In this document: positions 43,114-53,228 of the stretch, piece after piece | Position numbering within the stretch: the stretch's first letter is position 1 | How the letters are laid out: each line of letters begins with the position of its first letter | NCBI RefSeq assembly: GCF_022953055.1 | Contig: NZ_JALJEJ010000006.1 | Span: 1 to 64,000 of the forward strand | Direction: 5' to 3' | DNA length: 64,000 nucleotides | Origin: Mucilaginibacter straminoryzae | GTDB taxonomy: Bacteria > Bacteroidota > Bacteroidia > Sphingobacteriales > Sphingobacteriaceae | The notes under the pieces: generated by a model | The model's database searches: none | Told to the model about the DNA's origin: nothing | The model's input: the letters and a program-made list of their open reading frames with translations, nothing else | Program-made: the position numbers and the translations under genes

Positions 43114-44824
43114 TGATCTTACGGTCTAAAACGGACGATTGTGCACCGTACGACCTGGCTTTTTTCCAGTTCTGCACCGCTGCCTCTACATCGCCCAGGT
43201 AAAACATAATATCGCCATAATGTTCGGTTTGTACCGCGTTATGGTCTTTATCGTGTACCAGCGCCTTTTCTATCCACTCTTTGGCTTCCCTGTATTTCTT
43301 TTGCTTGAATAAGATCCAGGCGTATGTATCTTCAAAAGAAGCGGTTGAAGGCTGTATCTCGTTCGAGCGTTTGGATAGTCCCTCTGCTTTATCTAACTGC
43401 ACACCTCTTACTGACAGGTAATACGCAAAATTGTTTAACGTATAGGCATTATCCGGATTATAGGTCAGCGATTTTTCATACGCTGCATCTGATTGCTGAT
43501 CGTTCTTCAACTCGTGATAGCAATCCCCAATAGCCGAATAGCACTGCGAAAGTAGGTCCTTATCCTGAGTTTCTAATGAAGTTGCATTTTTAAGATAACC
43601 TAAAGCCTTCTGCTGGTTTTTCTTTTGCGCCCAGGCCACACCTACCAGGTAATTCATCCAGGCCTGGTTGGGGAAAAGCGTCAAAGCATTTTCGCCGTCC
43701 TTAATCGCTCCGCTGAAATCGCTGTCGCCCAGTTCAATCCTTACTAACTGCTCATGTACAGCGTAGATCTTATCATTCAGACTGATCGACTTCCTATAGG
43801 GTTCTTTCGCTTCTTTATATTTCTGGTTTTGCAACAGCATATCGCCGTAAACGGCGTAAGCACGTGCTTCATCCGGGTGGGTATTCACTAATATCCGGCT
43901 TAATTCCAGCGCACTGGCTTTGGCATTCGGATCCGGGAATTTGGGTACATAACCCATCAGGATGCGAACCTTCTGATCCAGCGGAAGGCCGGGTATGGCA
44001 AAAGCCAGCTTCAGTTCATTGAAACTACCTTCGTAATTCTTGGTATTGCGGTACACATCCGCCAGTTCTAAATGGGCATATCCGTTTTGCGGATCTATCT
44101 TCAGCGCTTTCTGAAAGGCATTGATGGCCTCGTTGTTAAACCCGTTCGAGTTATAAATTTCGCCCAACATCAGGTAATACTTTACCTCGCCAGGGTTATT
44201 GTCTATCGCTTCTTTAAGGGCAGCTGTCGCTTTATCAACTTTTCCCTGCGAGAGGTAAATCCTTTGCCGTTTGGACAATAGTTCGTCGGTTGGGCCGGTT
44301 ATCTTTTCCAGATCGTCATATACTGCTAAGGCTGCATCATATTTTTGTGCGATGGCCAGGGCATTAGCCTTATCCAGGTAATAATCGGGGTTATTGGGGT
44401 TGATGCGGATCAGTTGGGTAAAAACGTTCTCTAATTTTTGAATGTTATTGGTCTTCTCGTAAGTCGAAGCCAAGCCTACCCAATACCACTCGTTATCCGG
44501 TTTCAGTTCAACGGCGGTCTCCAGCAGTTGCTGCGCGGTCGCATAATCGTTCCCCTGTTTTTTAATGTTGGCCAGCTCATACATGGCAGCATCATTACGC
44601 GGATCCATTTGTAAAATGCGGTTAAACATTTCACCGGCCAGCGAAAAGTTTTCGATGGTTTTTTCCCGGATGGCAGAGAAGTACAACTGCCGGATCATGA
44701 GGCTGTCTGTTGAAGTTAAGACACGGGGCTGCGCACCCTGCTGCACTTTTGCCGCGGGTGAAGTTTGTGCCGCTGCCAATGCAGGCCACAATGCCAAACC
44801 GATTAATTTTAACTTCAGCTTCAT
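43091..44824 (-). CDS. exported tetratricopeptide repeat protein
   Basis: The 577-residue protein with a signal peptide (ending AAAQ, about residue 20) consists almost entirely of TPR units from about 50 to 560, for example NRILQMDPRNDAAMYELANI, AINAFQKALKIDPQNGYAHL and DAAYEKSLTYNPDNAYTLNN. It is a periplasmic scaffold for protein contacts; the partner is unknown. It starts 3 bp after dut and overlaps the DUF4292 gene by 23 bp, so translation is probably coupled. Position suggests an envelope role with the LolB-like lipoprotein and the EnvC-like protein. Confidence 0.88.
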   Translation of the reverse strand: MKLKLKLIGLALWPALAAAQTSPAAKVQQGAQPRVLTSTDSLMIRQLYFSAIREKTIENFSLAGEMFNRILQMDPRNDAAMYELANIKKQGNDYATAQQLLETAVELKPDNEWYWVGLASTYEKTNNIQKLENVFTQLIRINPNNPDYYLDKANALAIAQKYDAALAVYDDLEKITGPTDELLSKRQRIYLSQGKVDKATAALKEAIDNNPGEVKYYLMLGEIYNSNGFNNEAINAFQKALKIDPQNGYAHLELADVYRNTKNYEGSFNELKLAFAIPGLPLDQKVRILMGYVPKFPDPNAKASALELSRILVNTHPDEARAYAVYGDMLLQNQKYKEAKEPYRKSISLNDKIYAVHEQLVRIELGDSDFSGAIKDGENALTLFPNQAWMNYLVGVAWAQKKNQQKALGYLKNATSLETQDKDLLSQCYSAIGDCYHELKNDQQSDAAYEKSLTYNPDNAYTLNNFAYYLSVRGVQLDKAEGLSKRSNEIQPSTASFEDTYAWILFKQKKYREAKEWIEKALVHDKDHNAVQTEHYGDIMFYLGDVEAAVQNWKKARSYGAQSSVLDRKINEKKYIE

Positions 44825-44827
44825 TGT

Positions 44828-45262
44828 TTAGTTTACACCGGTGTGCCCGTAGCCCCCGGCGCCCCGGGTAGTGTCGGTCAGCACTTCGGCCGCTATCCAC
44901 TCTACCCTTTCGTGCCTGGCTACCACCATTTGTGCAATTCGGTCGCCCGCTTTTATTTCAAACGCTTCGTTTGATAAATTGATTAATAAAACTTTTATCT
45001 CGCCGCGGTAATCTGCATCAACGGTGCCAGGCGAATTAACAATGCCGATACCGTGTTTAAATGCCAGTCCACTCCGCGGACGTATCTGCGCTTCAAAGCC
45101 TTCGGGTAATTCAATATAAAGCCCAGTGGGGATCAGCTTGCGCTCTAATGGCTGCAAGATGACCGGCGCATCCAGATCGGCACGTAAATCCATACCCGCA
45201 GCGTGCAGCGTTTCATAAGCCGGCAACTGGTTTGCTGATCTGTTGATAACCTTAACTATCAT
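44828..45262 (-). CDS. dut: dUTP diphosphatase
   Basis: Hydrolyses dUTP to dUMP, keeping uracil out of DNA and supplying dTMP synthesis. The 144-residue trimeric dUTPase has all five motifs: AGMDLRAD (1), [11 protein letters not shown] (2), [17 protein letters not shown] (3), DRIAQMVV (4) and the C-terminal [10 protein letters not shown] (5, here RGAGGYG instead of the usual RGxGGFG). Its start overlaps the flippase stop by 4 bp and the TPR gene starts 3 bp after its stop, so it sits inside a tight operon. Confidence 0.97.
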   Translation of the reverse strand: MIVKVINRSANQLPAYETLHAAGMDLRADLDAPVILQPLERKLIPTGLYIELPEGFEAQIRPRSGLAFKHGIGIVNSPGTVDADYRGEIKVLLINLSNEAFEIKAGDRIAQMVVARHERVEWIAAEVLTDTTRGAGGYGHTGVN

Positions 45263-46764
45263 TTTCTTTTAAATAAAGCTACTAATTCTTTTCTTTCCAA
45301 CATCAGCGCAGTTATTCCATAGCCGATAAACAACGCATTGCCCGCCCAGATATTGCGGTGGAAAATAGTAAATGACACGTAAACGATGATGACAGAACTT
45401 AAAATATATCCCACGTTCTTTTTCAGATTATACGGGATCGGATAATTCCTTTGCCCCCAGACGTATGATAATACCATCATTGAAGCATAAGCCGCAAGGG
45501 AGATCCAGGCTGAAGCAATATAACCATATGACGGGATGAACAGCACATTCAGTATAATGGTAAGCACTGCGCCGATACCCGAAATGTATAATCCATATTT
45601 GGTTTGGTCTGAAAGCTTGTACCAGACAGACAGGTTCATGTAGATACCCAGGCTAACATAACCAAACAATAATAAGGGCACCACTCTTAAGCCCGACCAA
45701 TACAGGGCAGTTTGGGCGGCATCGCGGCCTTTAATAAAATACTTCAACAAATCTATGTTTGCTACCAGCCCTACAAAGATCACACATACGGCTATCACAA
45801 AGTAATTCATGATGCGGGCGTAGGTCTGGCTGGCATTCTTGTTATTGGCATGGCTGAAGAAAAAAGGCTCTGCCCCCAGCCTGAAAGCGTTTACAAAAAT
45901 GCTGAGGAAGATAGATATTTTAGCACATGCTACATAAATACCTACCTGTAGGGCACGCTGACTTTCGGGCAGTAATTTACCGAGGAGGATTTTATCCAGG
46001 TTTTCGTTGATCAGGAATGAAAAGTTTGCAACCAGCACCGGCCAACTGTAGCTGAGCATCTCGGTAAACAAAGCACGGTCGAACTTCGGACGAAGCTTCA
46101 ACACCTCGGGCAGCAGCATGATCAACGTAAAAATGCTTGCCACCAGGTTAGAAAGAAACACATAACCCAACCACCCGCGTTTAAACCACGGAGCGATGGC
46201 ATTGGCACCGGGTAAATGATGTGCCACGATATACGGCAATACATAAATAAAAACCAGGTTAAGGCCAACAAAAATCAGGATGTTTAAAAGTTTAACCATC
46301 CCGTAACGCCCGGGTCGCCCTTCAGCCCTGATCTTGGCGAAAGGGATAACACATATCGCGTCGACAATCAGAATACAGATAAAATAACGGGTGTATTGAA
46401 CGTATTCGTTAAAAGGTGTGTTCTGATCTATCTGGATCCACGAAGTAATAAGCTTGCTGAAGGGAAAAGTGATGAGCAGGAACAGGAAAGAAATACCTAA
46501 AATAGCCCCGAAACAATTATTGTATACTACGTCTTTCTGATCGGCACGTTTATTCAGGTACCTGAAAAAGGTGGTCTCCATACCAAAAGCCAGCAACGCA
46601 TTCAGCATGGAAGCATAGCTGTACATGTTACCGAATATCCCGTAAACTTTGGTAGGATATGCGCGGGTGTAAACCGGCGTTAAAAAAAAGTTTAATACAC
46701 GGCCTGCAATGGTACTTAAACCGTAAAGCGCTGTTTGGCCGGCAAATTTCTTAGCTGTAGACAA
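45259..46764 (-). CDS. polysaccharide/lipid-linked oligosaccharide flippase (MOP superfamily)
   Basis: The 501-residue integral membrane protein has about 12-14 hydrophobic segments and the N-terminal signature [20 protein letters not shown] of the Wzx/RfbX-like flippases. It would move lipid-linked sugars across the inner membrane for surface polysaccharide synthesis. No glycosyltransferase genes are nearby, so the substrate is unknown; in Bacteroidota this gene often lies with dut and the TPR/DUF4292 genes, outside polysaccharide clusters. It overlaps dut by 4 bp. Confidence 0.88.
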   Translation of the reverse strand: MSTAKKFAGQTALYGLSTIAGRVLNFFLTPVYTRAYPTKVYGIFGNMYSYASMLNALLAFGMETTFFRYLNKRADQKDVVYNNCFGAILGISFLFLLITFPFSKLITSWIQIDQNTPFNEYVQYTRYFICILIVDAICVIPFAKIRAEGRPGRYGMVKLLNILIFVGLNLVFIYVLPYIVAHHLPGANAIAPWFKRGWLGYVFLSNLVASIFTLIMLLPEVLKLRPKFDRALFTEMLSYSWPVLVANFSFLINENLDKILLGKLLPESQRALQVGIYVACAKISIFLSIFVNAFRLGAEPFFFSHANNKNASQTYARIMNYFVIAVCVIFVGLVANIDLLKYFIKGRDAAQTALYWSGLRVVPLLLFGYVSLGIYMNLSVWYKLSDQTKYGLYISGIGAVLTIILNVLFIPSYGYIASAWISLAAYASMMVLSYVWGQRNYPIPYNLKKNVGYILSSVIIVYVSFTIFHRNIWAGNALFIGYGITALMLERKELVALFKRK

Positions 46765-46797
46765 TCGAAGATAATTTTGATAAACGTACGGGAACGT

Positions 46798-47073
46798 TTA
46801 CTTTTTAACAACTTCAAAATTACGATAGTTTTTTAATTCTGCTTCGGCGGTAGAAACGGCAGTTACATGGGCTTTTTCTGGCCCTTCATTGCACCATTCC
46901 ACAAACATTTCCAGTATACCCGGTTCAGCCTCTGCTTCAATATATACAGAACCGTCGGGCTGGTTACGGACGATGCCCTTCACCCCTAACTGATCTGCCA
47001 CGGCCTTGGTAGAGGCCCTGTAAAATACGCCCTGCACTTTACCCGCTACGTTAATTACGATGTGTTTTTTCAT
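46798..47073 (-). CDS. acyP: acylphosphatase
   Basis: Hydrolyses acyl phosphates such as acetyl phosphate and carbamoyl phosphate. The 91-residue protein has the full signature GKVQGVFYRAS with catalytic Arg19 and GIVRNQPDGSV with catalytic Asn37, and the usual length. It lies 33 bp upstream of the flippase gene on the same strand and 43 bp downstream of the amidohydrolase gene. Confidence 0.96.
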   Translation of the reverse strand: MKKHIVINVAGKVQGVFYRASTKAVADQLGVKGIVRNQPDGSVYIEAEAEPGILEMFVEWCNEGPEKAHVTAVSTAEAELKNYRNFEVVKK

Positions 47074-47116
47074 ACGCAGGGCAAAATTACGGTTAATGAT
47101 TGGAAACGAACGAAAA

Positions 47117-48286
47117 CTACACCAGCCTTCTCACCCGGCTTTCCGCAGTAAGCTTTAGTCCGTCAAGGCCGGTGATCAGGTTTAGTCCGGGTGTTTTACC
47201 AACTTCAATACTGCCTTTCTCGTCATCTATCCCCAGGAAACGCGCACCACTAAGGGTAGCCCACTCCAGCAGGCGATTTAAACCGATAGATGGCACATGC
47301 TGATGCAGCAGGCACATTTCCTGCAAGATAGAAAGCTGCTTATTTGAGGCCAGGCTATCTGTACCCAGTGTAATGGGATGGCCCTGGTCCATAAACAGCT
47401 CTACCTTAGGCAAACGGCCCTCGATGTATTGGTTGGCAGAAGGGCAGAAACACCAATGTATCTTACGGTCAAACCGCTTGATGAAATAAATATCTTTTAA
47501 GTTGGTAAAGGTATTGTGTACCATTAATATCCGTTGCTTGTTAGAAAGCAGCGGCAGCACGGTTTGCAGCGAATTGCGCGCCTGGGGCTTAAAATAGCTG
47601 ATATCCATGCCGAAAGATTCATACAGATCCAGAAAGGAACCTGTTTTATAACGGTAGAGTTTATTTTCGTCTTCAGTTTCCTGGTTATGGATACTTAAGA
47701 GATTTACCGGTTCCTGATCTGCATAGTTACGGATCAGCCTGAAAAGCTCTTTAGAAACAGAGTACGGTGCATGTGGTGAAATAGAGCTCGATAGTGGTTT
47801 AAAGCTCTTGTTCAATGACACGGCCTTTTCAAAAACCTCTTCTGCCCGTTCGGGCAAAAAGCTGAAAAGCTCTATAAAGGTATGGTAGTAAAGTTTACTT
47901 GCTGTCTTGACCGCTATGCTGGCCCCGGTATTGGCAATATCCCCAACGGCCACAATACCGTTGTTGTACATCTCTTCATCGGCTTGTTGCATGGCATCCA
48001 GAACCTCGGCCGGGTCTGCCTGCCTTTGCCATTGCACCTGCTTAATAAAATCTATTAAACCGGTACCCTCTGGCACCTTATTCTTTAAATGCGAAAGCTC
48101 CAGGTGGCAATGGGTATTGATAAAGCCAGGGCATAACACGCCACTGAGCTGTTCAATAGCTGTTTCGGGATGGGCAGGTTCGGTGCTTACGGCGACTATT
48201 TTCCCTGAATCATCTACTGTAACAACACCATTTTTTATCGGATCGGCACTAATAATAAAAACGTAATCGGCTCTGTAACTTTTCAT
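47117..48286 (-). CDS. amidohydrolase family protein (possible deaminase/chlorohydrolase type)
   Basis: The 389-residue metal-dependent hydrolase of the amidohydrolase superfamily has metal ligands His59 and His61 in NTHCHLELS. Further signature segments are SISPHAPYSVS, LSIHNQE, LMVHNTF and LGTDSLASN (metal Asp). The pattern fits the Atz/Trz and nucleoside-deaminase branch, which includes aminofutalosine deaminase, guanine deaminase and methylthioadenosine deaminase. The exact substrate cannot be read from the sequence and no menaquinone genes are adjacent. It is transcribed divergently from rlmN; 48287-48433 between them shows only AT-rich sequence. Confidence 0.85.
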   Translation of the reverse strand: MKSYRADYVFIISADPIKNGVVTVDDSGKIVAVSTEPAHPETAIEQLSGVLCPGFINTHCHLELSHLKNKVPEGTGLIDFIKQVQWQRQADPAEVLDAMQQADEEMYNNGIVAVGDIANTGASIAVKTASKLYYHTFIELFSFLPERAEEVFEKAVSLNKSFKPLSSSISPHAPYSVSKELFRLIRNYADQEPVNLLSIHNQETEDENKLYRYKTGSFLDLYESFGMDISYFKPQARNSLQTVLPLLSNKQRILMVHNTFTNLKDIYFIKRFDRKIHWCFCPSANQYIEGRLPKVELFMDQGHPITLGTDSLASNKQLSILQEMCLLHQHVPSIGLNRLLEWATLSGARFLGIDDEKGSIEVGKTPGLNLITGLDGLKLTAESRVRRLV

Positions 48287-48433
48287 TTAAATTTCAAAAA
48301 CTATATCGTCCCACTCCTTTTTTAACAGCGTTCAATAGTGTAAATTAAGAAGACTACAATTAACTCTAAGTTGTGTTTTTTTAATTTTTACAATTTAAGG
48401 ACTACCCGAAAAAGATGATGATCTGAAAATCAG

Positions 48434-48441
48434 TACCTTTG
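48434..48441 (+). promoter_or_regulatory. rlmN -7 element, possibly leaderless
   Basis: Perfect TACCTTTG ending 4 bp before the GTG start at 48446; no convincing -33 TTG at 19-21 bp. Transcription would begin at or next to the start codon. Confidence 0.55.
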
Positions 48442-48445
48442 TGCC

Positions 48446-49513
48446 GTGAACAGTACTAAAGGCAAAACAGACATCCGAAGTTTAACATTAGCAGACCTGG
48501 AAAAACGCTTTTCAGAAATGGGCGAAAAAACGTTCCGGGCCAGGCAGGTGTATGAGTGGCTTTGGAAAAAATCAAGCTTTTCCTTTCAGGAGATGAGCAA
48601 TATTTCAAAAGAACTTCGTCAGAAACTGGAAGACAATTTTACCATTAATTTTGTTAAAATTAATAACTCACAGTTCAGTGCTGATAAAACTATAAAAAAT
48701 TCCTTTATATTACATGATAATCATTTAATTGAGGGCGTTTTAATTCCAGCGGACGACCGCATGACGGCCTGCGTTTCTTCGCAAGTGGGCTGCAGCCTTA
48801 CCTGTAAATTCTGCGCAACGGGTTACATGGAGCGCAAACGCAACCTCAACCCTGATGAAATTTACGACCAGGTAGTGCTGATTGATCAGCAGGCAAAAGG
48901 AAACTACCAGGTACCCCTTACTAACATTGTTTACATGGGTATGGGCGAACCTTTGCTCAATTACGCCAACGTTTTAAAATCTATTGAACGTATTACCGCA
49001 GCGGACGGCCTGAATATGGCAGCCAAACGGATCACGGTTTCTACCGCCGGCATTGCCAAGATGATCAAAAAGCTGGGAGACGACCAGGTTAAGTTTAACC
49101 TCGCCCTGTCTTTACATGCCGCAAACGACAAAAAGCGGAACGAAATTATGCCCATCAATGAGCAAAACTCATTAAAAGCGTTGGCAGAGGCATTAAAATA
49201 TTATTACGCTAAAACTAAAAACCCGGTAACTTACGAATACATTGTCTTTAATGATTTTAATGACAACATCCAGGATGCTATGGAGCTGGCCAGGTTTTGT
49301 AAACACCTGCCCTGCAAGGTGAACATCATTGAATACAACCCCATCAGCTTTGCCAATTTTTTAAATGCCGAGGAAGACAAGATAGAGGCTTTTGCAGCTT
49401 ATCTGCGCAAGCAGGGGATCATTACCAATGTAAGACGCAGCCGCGGTAAAGACATTGATGCCGCTTGCGGGCAGTTAGCCGTTAAAGACCAGCAAAAGGC
49501 TGAAATTATTTAA
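48446..49513 (+). CDS. rlmN: 23S rRNA (adenine2503-C2)-methyltransferase RlmN
   Basis: Radical SAM enzyme methylating C2 of A2503 in 23S rRNA and A37 of some tRNAs. The 355-residue product from GTG 48446 has the N-terminal helical domain (RSLTLADLEKRFSEMGEKTF), the cluster motif CSLTCKFC with Cys116, 120 and 123, Cys109 in TACVSSQVGC, and Cys341 in DAACGQL; the last two are the catalytic pair of the family. The next in-frame Met (residue 25) would delete part of the conserved N-terminal domain, so the GTG is preferred. A -7 promoter element ends 4 bp upstream. Confidence 0.95.
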   Translation: MNSTKGKTDIRSLTLADLEKRFSEMGEKTFRARQVYEWLWKKSSFSFQEMSNISKELRQKLEDNFTINFVKINNSQFSADKTIKNSFILHDNHLIEGVLIPADDRMTACVSSQVGCSLTCKFCATGYMERKRNLNPDEIYDQVVLIDQQAKGNYQVPLTNIVYMGMGEPLLNYANVLKSIERITAADGLNMAAKRITVSTAGIAKMIKKLGDDQVKFNLALSLHAANDKKRNEIMPINEQNSLKALAEALKYYYAKTKNPVTYEYIVFNDFNDNIQDAMELARFCKHLPCKVNIIEYNPISFANFLNAEEDKIEAFAAYLRKQGIITNVRRSRGKDIDAACGQLAVKDQQKAEII

Positions 49514-49590
49514 CCCGTTATTCATATTTATTTAACTTTTTAAACAGAAATTCTAACTTTGGGTATAAACCTTTGATAAACACCTAAAAG

Positions 49591-50277
49591 TTGAGTTATT
49601 TTTCTGATTTCTTTGGACTGATTTTTCCGCAGACTTGCCAGGCCTGTAAAAAAAAATTGACGCGTTATGAAAAGGTCATTTGTACTAACTGTACCTATGA
49701 CCTTCCCTATACCGATTTCCATCAACACGCCGATCATGCGGTAGCAAAACAGTTCTGGGGTAAAGTTCAACTGGAAGGCTCGTATGCCCTGCTTTATTTT
49801 AATAAAGGCAGCAAAGTTCAGCGCCTGATGCACCGGCTCAAGTATAAGAACATGCCCAAAATAGGTAAAGTACTCGGTGGACTGGCTGGAAGCCGCTTAA
49901 ACCAAGTCGAAGGCTTTAAAACAGTAAACGTAATTATTCCGGTACCGCTTCACCCCAAGAGGTTAAAAAAACGGGGGTATAACCAAAGTACCTATTTTGC
50001 ACTTGGCATAGCTAAAAGGATTCGTGCCAGGGTAGTTGAGCATAACCTGATACGCACTAAAGCCACGGAAACGCAAACGCATAAGACCCGACTGGAAAGG
50101 TTTGAAAATATGAAGGCTGTGTTTGCTGTAAAGAGGCCACAAGAACTGGAAGGTAAACACATCTTACTGGTAGACGATATCATGACAACAGGTTCCACGT
50201 TAGAATCATGCGCAAATGTACTGCTCCAGATACCCGGTGTTAAGCTCAGCATTGCTACTATTGCTTATGCAGAGTAA
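49591..50277 (+). CDS. comF: ComF family phosphoribosyltransferase-like protein
   Basis: The 228-residue protein of the ComF/GntX family is involved in natural DNA uptake in some bacteria; the exact role here is unknown. An N-terminal zinc-finger-like part (CQACKKKLTRYEKVICTNC, about 16-34) is followed by a phosphoribosyltransferase fold with the PRPP motif ILLVDDIMTTGSTL (about 191-204). The start is TTG at 49591; a stop two codons upstream and no early ATG leave no alternative. AAAAG just before it may be the ribosome binding site. A -7 element TAACTTTG lies at 49554-49561, so it may be transcribed apart from rlmN. Confidence 0.9.
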   Translation: MSYFSDFFGLIFPQTCQACKKKLTRYEKVICTNCTYDLPYTDFHQHADHAVAKQFWGKVQLEGSYALLYFNKGSKVQRLMHRLKYKNMPKIGKVLGGLAGSRLNQVEGFKTVNVIIPVPLHPKRLKKRGYNQSTYFALGIAKRIRARVVEHNLIRTKATETQTHKTRLERFENMKAVFAVKRPQELEGKHILLVDDIMTTGSTLESCANVLLQIPGVKLSIATIAYAE

Positions 50278-50367
50278 CGTTAAAACGCCGTTAACTAATC
50301 GCATTTTGCGGGCCGCAGCTTTTTTTTTAAAAAAATTATTTTTTGGTGTAACCTTTAGGTAACCTTC

Positions 50368-50448
50368 CTCCGTATAAGAGTACGGAGCGTTTATTAGATA
50401 GTTAGCAGGGGCTTGTGTCGCAATGATACCCCCCTGCTTCTTTTTTTT
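50368..50448 (+). terminator. two hairpins between comF and the convergent kinase gene
   Basis: CTCCGTA-taagag-TACGGAG (50368-50387) is followed by AGCAGGGG (50404-50411) pairing with CCCCTGCT (50431-50438) and a long T-run. The second is a good rho-independent terminator for the plus strand. The stretch 50278-50367 holds only an A/T-rich tract and two copies of GTAACCTT. Confidence 0.75.
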
Positions 50449-53209
50449 ACTGCTTCTGGAATTTACTCAGCTTATCGTACAGTGCCTTCGGTTCAAAAGG
50501 CTTCAAGACATAATCATTCATCCCGGCCTGACCGATCTGATCCATCTGGTTATTCAGCATCGAGGCTGTTAGGGCAATAATGGGTAGTTGTTTAAAGTAA
50601 TTATCTTCCCGGCTGCGAATCTCTTTTGCTGCTTCTAATCCACCCATTACCGGCATGTGGATATCCATCAACACCACATCATAGTTGCGGTTCTGTTCTA
50701 TCTTTTCGATTGCTTCCTGACCGTTCTCGGCAAAATCGGCGGTAGCACCCCACTTTTTAAGTACTTTGTTGATCAGTAACCTGTTGATCTGGTTATCGTC
50801 AACTACTAAAGCATTTAAATTTAATCCTGTTTCCACTAGATGTTTTTGATTTGTATAATCGTTTTCAGCTTTTGCAAAGGTAACGGTAAACCAGAAAGTT
50901 GAACCCTGACCGGGTATACTGTCTACATTAATCCGCGAATCGTGCAATTCAACCAATCGCTTGGTAATTGCTAAACCCAGGCCTGTCCCCCCATACTTAC
51001 GGGTGGTATCCAACTCTGCCTGCTTGAACGATTCAAATATAGTATTTATCTTTTCAGCAGCTATCCCGATGCCTGTATCTGTCACTGCAAACCGTATCCG
51101 GATGTCTTTTGCAGATTGTTCGATCACTTTCACATCCAGCGTAACACCGCCGTTTTCTGTAAACTTCAGCGCGTTGCCAACCAGGTTAAGTAATATCTGT
51201 GTTAACCGCACGCGGTCTCCCAATACCGCAGCCTTAAAGCTATCCTCAATCACGGCGCGCAGATAAATATCCTTGCGGCCGGTCTTGTACTGCATAGAAG
51301 CAATAACGCTGTTTACAATTTCGCGCAAATCTATTTTAGCCCGTTCCAGCTCGACGTTACCGGTTTCAATCTTCGCAAAATCCAGCACGTCATTAATCAG
51401 CGTCAACAGGTTTTCTGCTGAAAATTTCAGCACATTCAGATTTTCCAGCTGCGACTCTGAAGGATTATCTTCCAGTAACAGGTGCGACATGCCGATCACG
51501 GCATTCAATGGAGTCCTGATCTCGTGGCTCATCACCGAGATAAACATATCCTTTGCCCGGCTCAGCGCCAATGCTTCCTCTTTGGCGGCGATCAACTCCA
51601 GCTCTGTTTTCTTTTTCGGCGTGATGTCTATGATAAATTCGATGTACTTATCTACCTGCCCTTTGGCATCCAGCACGACGGAGTTAATAACAGACACCCA
51701 CATCGGCTGCCCATCTTTCCGGTAAGCCAGCATGTCTACCTCAAAAGATTGCTTATTGCGAGAAAGCTCGCGCGCTTTTTCGATGATACTGACGTCTGTC
51801 AGTTCGCCTTTTAGAATATCGCCGAGGTGCTCCCCTTTAAGATCAGCTACACAATAGCCGGTCATTTTTTCAAAGGCTGAATTTACCCATTCAACTTTGC
51901 CGAGGCCATCATTAATCACCACACCGCTCAGCGTATTGCTGGCCACCATCGAAAGCAGCTTTAATTGCTGATCTGCTTTCTTGCGTTCGGTAATATCAAC
52001 AGCAACAGTGATTTGCCGCTCTAATTCGCCTTGCGCATTGTGGTAAGGACTGGTAGAAAAAAATACCCAAACCGGTGATTGATCTTTTTTATAGATCTGC
52101 AATTCCACCTCGTAGGGCAAACCTTGCTCTACCCTTTTGAGCGCATAGTTCAAGACCTCAAGATCTGTTTCAGGCCCTAACAACCTGTTGTTGAAGGATT
52201 GCCCCTTCATTTCTTCCAGGGTATAGCCTGTTATTTTCTCCAGGGCCTCGTTCATCCAGGTAATTTTGCCGTCCTTATCACGCAGCAAAATACCGCTTGG
52301 AGATTTACGCGTGGCAGAAGACAATATTTCTAAATCCTCTGCTATACTTTTGGCATAGGTAATATCCCGGCCGCTGGCATACCATTTATCGCCTTCGGAT
52401 TTACCATACCAGCTGATCCACTTCACCGCACCGGTTCCGGTGACGATCGGTGTTTCTATTTCAAACGATTTTCTATTCCCTAACAGGTCGCTCTTCAGTT
52501 GCCTCCACAATTCGGGGCGTTTATCTTCCGGAAAATACTTCCAGATGGGCTGACCGGCGGCTTCCTGCACATTGTACCCCAATACGTTCACTACAGCCTG
52601 ATTGATCATCAGTATCCGTAGTTCACTGTCCATAATGCAATGGATCTCGGGCGAACTGTTGAACAGGTTGTAAAACTCCTTATGCCATTGCAGGTTCTCT
52701 TCCAGTTCTTTTTTTTGCTTGCGCAATACCAGGTGCGATATGACTTCTGCGGCAAGGGTTTTCAGTGCATCACGCTGCTGATCGTTCAGGTGCCGGGGCT
52801 TCATATCGAAGATGCACAACGAACCGATGCGGTAACCTTCCGGATCTATCAGCGGGGCGCTGGCATAAAAACGAAGATTTAGTCCGCCTGTTACATGCGG
52901 ACTATCTGCAAAAAGTTCGCTTTGGGTGGCATCGGGTACTTCTACCAAATGATCCTCCATGATGGTGTACCTGCAAAAGGCATCCATACGGGGAATAAAG
53001 TCGATATCCAATCCCACTTTTGACTTGAACCACTGCCTGTCCTGATCTATAAAACTGATAAATGCGAGGGGAACCTCGCAGATATAAGACGCCAGGCGGA
53101 CAATCGCATCATATTGCTCTTCAGGAAGCGAGTCCAGAATATCATAAGCATGCAGCGCCGCCAGGCGCTCTTTTTCGTTAACAGGTACAGGATTCCGTTC
53201 AATCAACAT
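50447..53209 (-). CDS. hybrid sensor histidine kinase (GAF, three PAS, HisKA, HATPase, receiver)
   Basis: The 920-residue signalling protein lacks a clear membrane segment, so it is probably cytosolic. Order: GAF domain (about 20-165), three PAS domains (about 175-290, 295-420, 425-545, each with an NxxxxxxxGY segment such as NEALEKITGY), HisKA with phosphoacceptor His562 in MSHEIRTPLN, HATPase (about 660-780), and a C-terminal receiver with Asp849 in LMDIHMPVMGG. ATG 53209 is preferred over GTG 53215. The ligand and the downstream phosphotransfer partner are unknown; no response regulator gene is adjacent. It follows glyA by 19 bp on the same strand, perhaps by read-through. Confidence 0.93.
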   Translation of the reverse strand: MLIERNPVPVNEKERLAALHAYDILDSLPEEQYDAIVRLASYICEVPLAFISFIDQDRQWFKSKVGLDIDFIPRMDAFCRYTIMEDHLVEVPDATQSELFADSPHVTGGLNLRFYASAPLIDPEGYRIGSLCIFDMKPRHLNDQQRDALKTLAAEVISHLVLRKQKKELEENLQWHKEFYNLFNSSPEIHCIMDSELRILMINQAVVNVLGYNVQEAAGQPIWKYFPEDKRPELWRQLKSDLLGNRKSFEIETPIVTGTGAVKWISWYGKSEGDKWYASGRDITYAKSIAEDLEILSSATRKSPSGILLRDKDGKITWMNEALEKITGYTLEEMKGQSFNNRLLGPETDLEVLNYALKRVEQGLPYEVELQIYKKDQSPVWVFFSTSPYHNAQGELERQITVAVDITERKKADQQLKLLSMVASNTLSGVVINDGLGKVEWVNSAFEKMTGYCVADLKGEHLGDILKGELTDVSIIEKARELSRNKQSFEVDMLAYRKDGQPMWVSVINSVVLDAKGQVDKYIEFIIDITPKKKTELELIAAKEEALALSRAKDMFISVMSHEIRTPLNAVIGMSHLLLEDNPSESQLENLNVLKFSAENLLTLINDVLDFAKIETGNVELERAKIDLREIVNSVIASMQYKTGRKDIYLRAVIEDSFKAAVLGDRVRLTQILLNLVGNALKFTENGGVTLDVKVIEQSAKDIRIRFAVTDTGIGIAAEKINTIFESFKQAELDTTRKYGGTGLGLAITKRLVELHDSRINVDSIPGQGSTFWFTVTFAKAENDYTNQKHLVETGLNLNALVVDDNQINRLLINKVLKKWGATADFAENGQEAIEKIEQNRNYDVVLMDIHMPVMGGLEAAKEIRSREDNYFKQLPIIALTASMLNNQMDQIGQAGMNDYVLKPFEPKALYDKLSKFQKQ

Positions 53210-53228
53210 ACGCACATCGCACTTTCAA

